DNA of 64,000 nucleotides from assembly GCF_000419605.1 (NCBI RefSeq), contig NZ_ATTI01000001.1:1277501-1341500 (forward strand), given 5' to 3'. A program made the translations under genes and the position numbers. Below, in pieces: positions 62,835 through 64,000 of the stretch. This stretch comes from Sphingomonas phyllosphaerae 5.2. Its GTDB lineage: Bacteria; Pseudomonadota; Alphaproteobacteria; Sphingomonadales; Sphingomonadaceae. Every line of letters starts with the position of its first letter. Position 1 is the first letter of the stretch. The notes under the pieces are model-generated. The model was given only the letters and a program-made list of their open reading frames with translations. It did no database searches and was not told where the DNA came from.

Positions 62835-63047
62835 ATGGGTGCAACCACGATCGGCGCGCTGATCGGCGGCGCAATCGACTCGATGTCGGGCGACGACGGC
62901 GCGGCGGATGGCGCGCTGTACGGCGCGATCACCGCCAACGTCCTGAAGCTCGTCCTGCCGGTGGTCGCGACCTATGCGATCGGGTGGGGCGTGCTGAAGG
63001 GCATCGAGGTTCTCAGCGACACGGTTTCGGAAAGGATCAAGGCATGA
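62835..63047 (+). CDS. Small Gly/Ala-rich membrane-associated protein
   Basis: A 70-residue protein, MGATTIGALIGGAIDSMSGDDGAADGALYGAI..., with a second hydrophobic segment (LKLVLPVVATYAIGWGVLKG). The glycine-rich start resembles small glycine-zipper proteins. No family is assigned. The TGA overlaps the next ATG (ATGA at 63044-63047). Confidence 0.72.
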   Translation: MGATTIGALIGGAIDSMSGDDGAADGALYGAITANVLKLVLPVVATYAIGWGVLKGIEVLSDTVSERIKA

Positions 63048-63277
63048 TTCGCAGCATTTTGGGTGGGTTGATCGGGCGCGAACTCGATCGTCGCGGTCGT
63101 GACGGTGGTGCTGGCGGTGCGATCCTCGGCGCCGTTGCCGCGCGCGCGGTGACACGGATGGGTCCGTTGGGTTGGGCATTGGGTGGCGCTTACGTAGCGA
63201 AGAAGGCGTACGACCGGCATCAGGCGGGCAAAATCAGCCGTGCCGGACAGCCATCGCGGGTGCCGCCGGCGGTCTGA
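63044..63277 (+). CDS. Small Gly-rich protein
   Basis: A 77-residue protein, MIRSILGGLIGRELDRRGRDGGAGGAILGAVAARAVTRMGPLGWALGGAYVAKKAYDRH..., with a glycine-zipper-like hydrophobic middle and a basic tail. It is translationally coupled to the preceding small gene. The function is unknown; the pair looks like a small membrane-associated module. Confidence 0.7.
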   Translation: MIRSILGGLIGRELDRRGRDGGAGGAILGAVAARAVTRMGPLGWALGGAYVAKKAYDRHQAGKISRAGQPSRVPPAV

Positions 63278-63341
63278 TTCAAGCAAGGCGGGCGGGTGTT
63301 GCCCGCGTGTCTCGCGCCCGCTTTGATGATCTACAACAAAT

Positions 63342-63531
63342 CGTCGTTGCGAGCGTAGCGAAGCAATCCGGGGAGTTTCGGCTCCCCCGTTGGCTGTTTT
63401 GGCGCGCTTGCATCAACGGTTTGAGGGCCGGTCGACGATCGGCCGCCTTCCTGGAGAACGCCGTCATTGCCAGCGAGGCAATCAAGGGCGTCCTGCGGGG
63501 CGCTCAATTGCTTCGCTGCGGTCGCAATGAG
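63342..63531. repeat. Composite family 1 palindromic repeats, copy 3
   Basis: Three arms of the family: 63342-63369 (starting CGTCGTTGCGAGCG), 63462-63483 (CGTCATTGCCAGCG...) and 63505-63531 (CAATTGCTTCGCTGCGGTCG..., inverse orientation). The second and third can pair. They fill most of the 366-bp gap before the CoA-transferase gene, in which I see no gene. Confidence 0.75.
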
Positions 63532-63643
63532 GGGTGGAGGGTGTACGTCTTCCCCTTCGCGGGAGCGTGGATCGCCAAAGTCGATCGATCATCTTTAGTC
63601 GCTGGCAGTTCGGCACCAGCGAAGCGCTGAAGGCTGATCCTAG

Positions 63644-64000
63644 CTAGGTCCCGCGCCAATCCGCGTCGGGATGTTCGTTCAGGCGCGGACTGGGAACGCC
63701 GCTGGTCGCACGCGCGCCATCGTAACGGATTGGTGAGGCAAGGCCCGGGATGCCGTTCGTCATCAACTGCATTCCACGCGCGACGACCTGCGGGTCCGAA
63801 AAAACCTGATCGACGCGGTTCACCGGGCCGACCGGCACGCCGGCGGCGTCCAGCGCAGCAAGCAGCGCCGCGGCCGGCCACGACACCGTCCGCGCGACGA
63901 GTAGCGGCAGCAGTGCCGCGCGATTCGCCACGCGAGCGGGGTTCGTCGCGAACCGCGCGTCAGCCGCGAGTGCCGGCACGTCCAGTACCGCACACAATCG
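63644..64000 (-). CDS. CaiB/BaiF-family CoA-transferase, 5' end outside the window
   Basis: The C-terminal 118 residues of a family III CoA-transferase: LCAVLDVPALAADARFATNPARVANRAALLPLL, LDAAGVPVGPVNRVDQVFSDPQVVARGM and ASPIRYDGA..GVPSPRLNEHPD are the usual C-terminal blocks. The catalytic Asp of the family lies in the missing N-terminal part. The frame is open to the right edge. Substrate and operon cannot be judged. Confidence 0.88.
   Translation of the reverse strand, partial: RLCAVLDVPALAADARFATNPARVANRAALLPLLVARTVSWPAAALLAALDAAGVPVGPVNRVDQVFSDPQVVARGMQLMTNGIPGLASPIRYDGARATSGVPSPRLNEHPDADWRGT

Overview
The window reads as chromosome of a sphingomonad (Alphaproteobacteria, Sphingomonadales, most likely Sphingomonas). 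The reasons are the very GC-rich, densely packed genes with ATGA-type overlaps, a PEPxxWA-type sorting tail, NodT/OprP-type outer-membrane proteins, a SspB-family adaptor, an alphaproteobacterial complex I accessory subunit, and heat-shock promoters of the CTTG-N17-CCTATAT kind. The species cannot be fixed from the sequence alone.

Layout. 1-8.9 kb: the 3' part of a PAS histidine kinase, then a four-gene minus-strand operon (OmpR-type regulator, TctE-like kinase, DCC protein, DUF427 protein) divergent from a plus-strand uptake cluster (solute-binding protein, OprP-like porin, CitMHS citrate transporter, alpha/beta hydrolase). Together they look like sensing and uptake of a tricarboxylate or related organic acid. 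9-15.3 kb: an AraC-type regulator, a PEP-CTERM protein, a GAF protein, a run of very small coupled genes and a PAS-PAS-GGDEF-EAL protein.

15.90-32.09 kb: a 16.1-kb integrated element bounded by a 48-bp perfect direct repeat, which is the 3' part of tRNA-Arg(CCG). It carries a tyrosine integrase and excisionase-like gene at the left end, a MerR-like regulator, several small unknown genes, AT-richer cargo, and a compact coupled virion module (HK97-type capsid, two small genes, tape measure, gp10-like). A replication-like pair and a repeat cluster lie at the right. No terminase, portal, protease, tail fibre or lysis gene is visible, so it resembles a satellite or strongly reduced prophage.

32.1-46.7 kb: tRNA-Arg, endonuclease III, dapB, a Tat-signal malate:quinone oxidoreductase, clpB with a heat-shock promoter, three glycosyltransferases, a membrane protein, a short inverted-repeat element and a DHA2/HlyD/NodT drug-efflux operon. 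46.8-52.9 kb: era coupled to dnaJ, then dnaK with a strong heat-shock promoter candidate, an NDUFS4-like subunit, a Nudix hydrolase and mscL. 52.9-64 kb: a cationic amino-acid permease, the histidine operon hisB-yciI-hisH-hisA-(SBF symporter)-hisF-hisE-HIT, sspB, a GNAT acetyltransferase, fumC, two small glycine-rich genes and the 3' end of a CoA-transferase gene. Two families of palindromic intergenic repeats punctuate the core genome.
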